DNA from: Heliocidaris erythrogramma
Taxonomy: Eukaryota > Echinodermata > Echinoidea > Camarodonta > Echinometridae
DNA: 64,000 nt
Reading direction: 5' to 3'
NCBI GenBank assembly: GCA_025617745.1
Contig: CM046858.1
Span: 50,847,925-50,911,924 of the forward strand
The position numbers and the translations under genes are program-made. The stretch's first letter is position 1; each line of letters begins with the position of its first letter. The notes beneath the pieces are model-generated. The model made no database searches and had not been told where the DNA came from. It was given only the letters and a program-made list of their open reading frames with translations. Shown here piece after piece: positions 63,721 to 64,000 of this stretch.

Positions 63721-64000
63721 AATCGAAGCAGAGCCATGTATACAGTAAAATAATAACAACAGAATATTGAAAACAATACGTTATTCTACGGGCAACCAGG
63801 GAAGTGATTTGAGAACTGGTGTGATGTGACTGTACTTGTTGGAGCAGCGGCATTCTGTATTTTTGTAATTTTGCGAGTAGGTTGTGAGGCAAACCAAACA
63901 AGAGGCCATTACCAAAATCCAAGCCAGATGAGATTAAAGCGTGGGTAATTTTCTCAGTGGCACTACGGTTAAGATATTTACGAATAAAACCGAAATTGCG
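63721..64000 (-). pseudogene. Upstream half of the split minus-strand LINE
   Basis: The minus strand reads NFGFIRKYLNRSATEKITHA, LISSGLDFGNGLLFGLPHNL and, in a shifted frame, FYCIHGSAS at the break. This is the RT C-terminal segment of CR1/L2 elements (IR.YL....T..LVHA.I.SRLDY.NSLL.GLP). It would lead into the part at 60240-60595. It runs off the right edge. Confidence 0.75.

Overview
The window is eukaryotic and AT-rich, and most of it is intron or repeat. Only one gene is convincing. It is a SAMHD1-like HD-domain protein on the + strand, seen as nine phase-compatible exons with GT/AG introns between 24954 and 59783, and it continues beyond the window. The protein similarity, a tRNA-derived SINE, CR1/L2-like LINEs, a gypsy-like gag fragment and many poly-C/poly-G runs fit a marine invertebrate. 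An echinoderm, perhaps a sea urchin, is my best guess, but nothing here proves the species.

Layout. 1-1170: 5'-truncated LINE (-). 1600-7400: degenerate C-rich minisatellite, split by a 3.4-kb gag-only LTR retrotransposon (-) with identical-length 319-bp LTRs. 7650-8012: 126-bp tandem repeat. 8013-10700: AT-rich, no gene. 10768-13999: foldback element with about 1.17-kb inverted arms flanking a broken, exon-like segment; it is inserted in the 3' end of a LINE (-). 14750-16320: tandemly duplicated segment with an exon-like piece, then a 26-bp minisatellite. 16320-24000: AT-rich, with small inverted-repeat elements and a SINE. 24040-24390: possible promoter motifs. 24954-59783: the SAMHD1-like gene, whose introns hold a dead Tc1-like transposase, Tc1- and hAT-type MITEs, a CTATTTT-rich region, a LINE fragment and three large palindromic foldback elements at 33557-36782, 41015-50458 and 54371-57498. 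60240-64000: a minus-strand LINE split by a plus-strand LINE.

The two most interesting points are these. (1) The SAMHD1-like protein keeps the metal-binding and most dNTP-binding residues, but has Arg and Asn where human SAMHD1 has the catalytic histidines 215 and 233. (2) Three foldback elements in its introns differ in sequence but share one architecture: 6-bp target duplications, inverted ends (TATGG in two of them), arms built wholly from short palindromic repeats, and no recognisable gene. The 9.4-kb one still has uninterrupted copies of its target site next to it. They resemble foldback/TU-type elements known from sea urchins but seem to form a separate 6-bp-TSD group.
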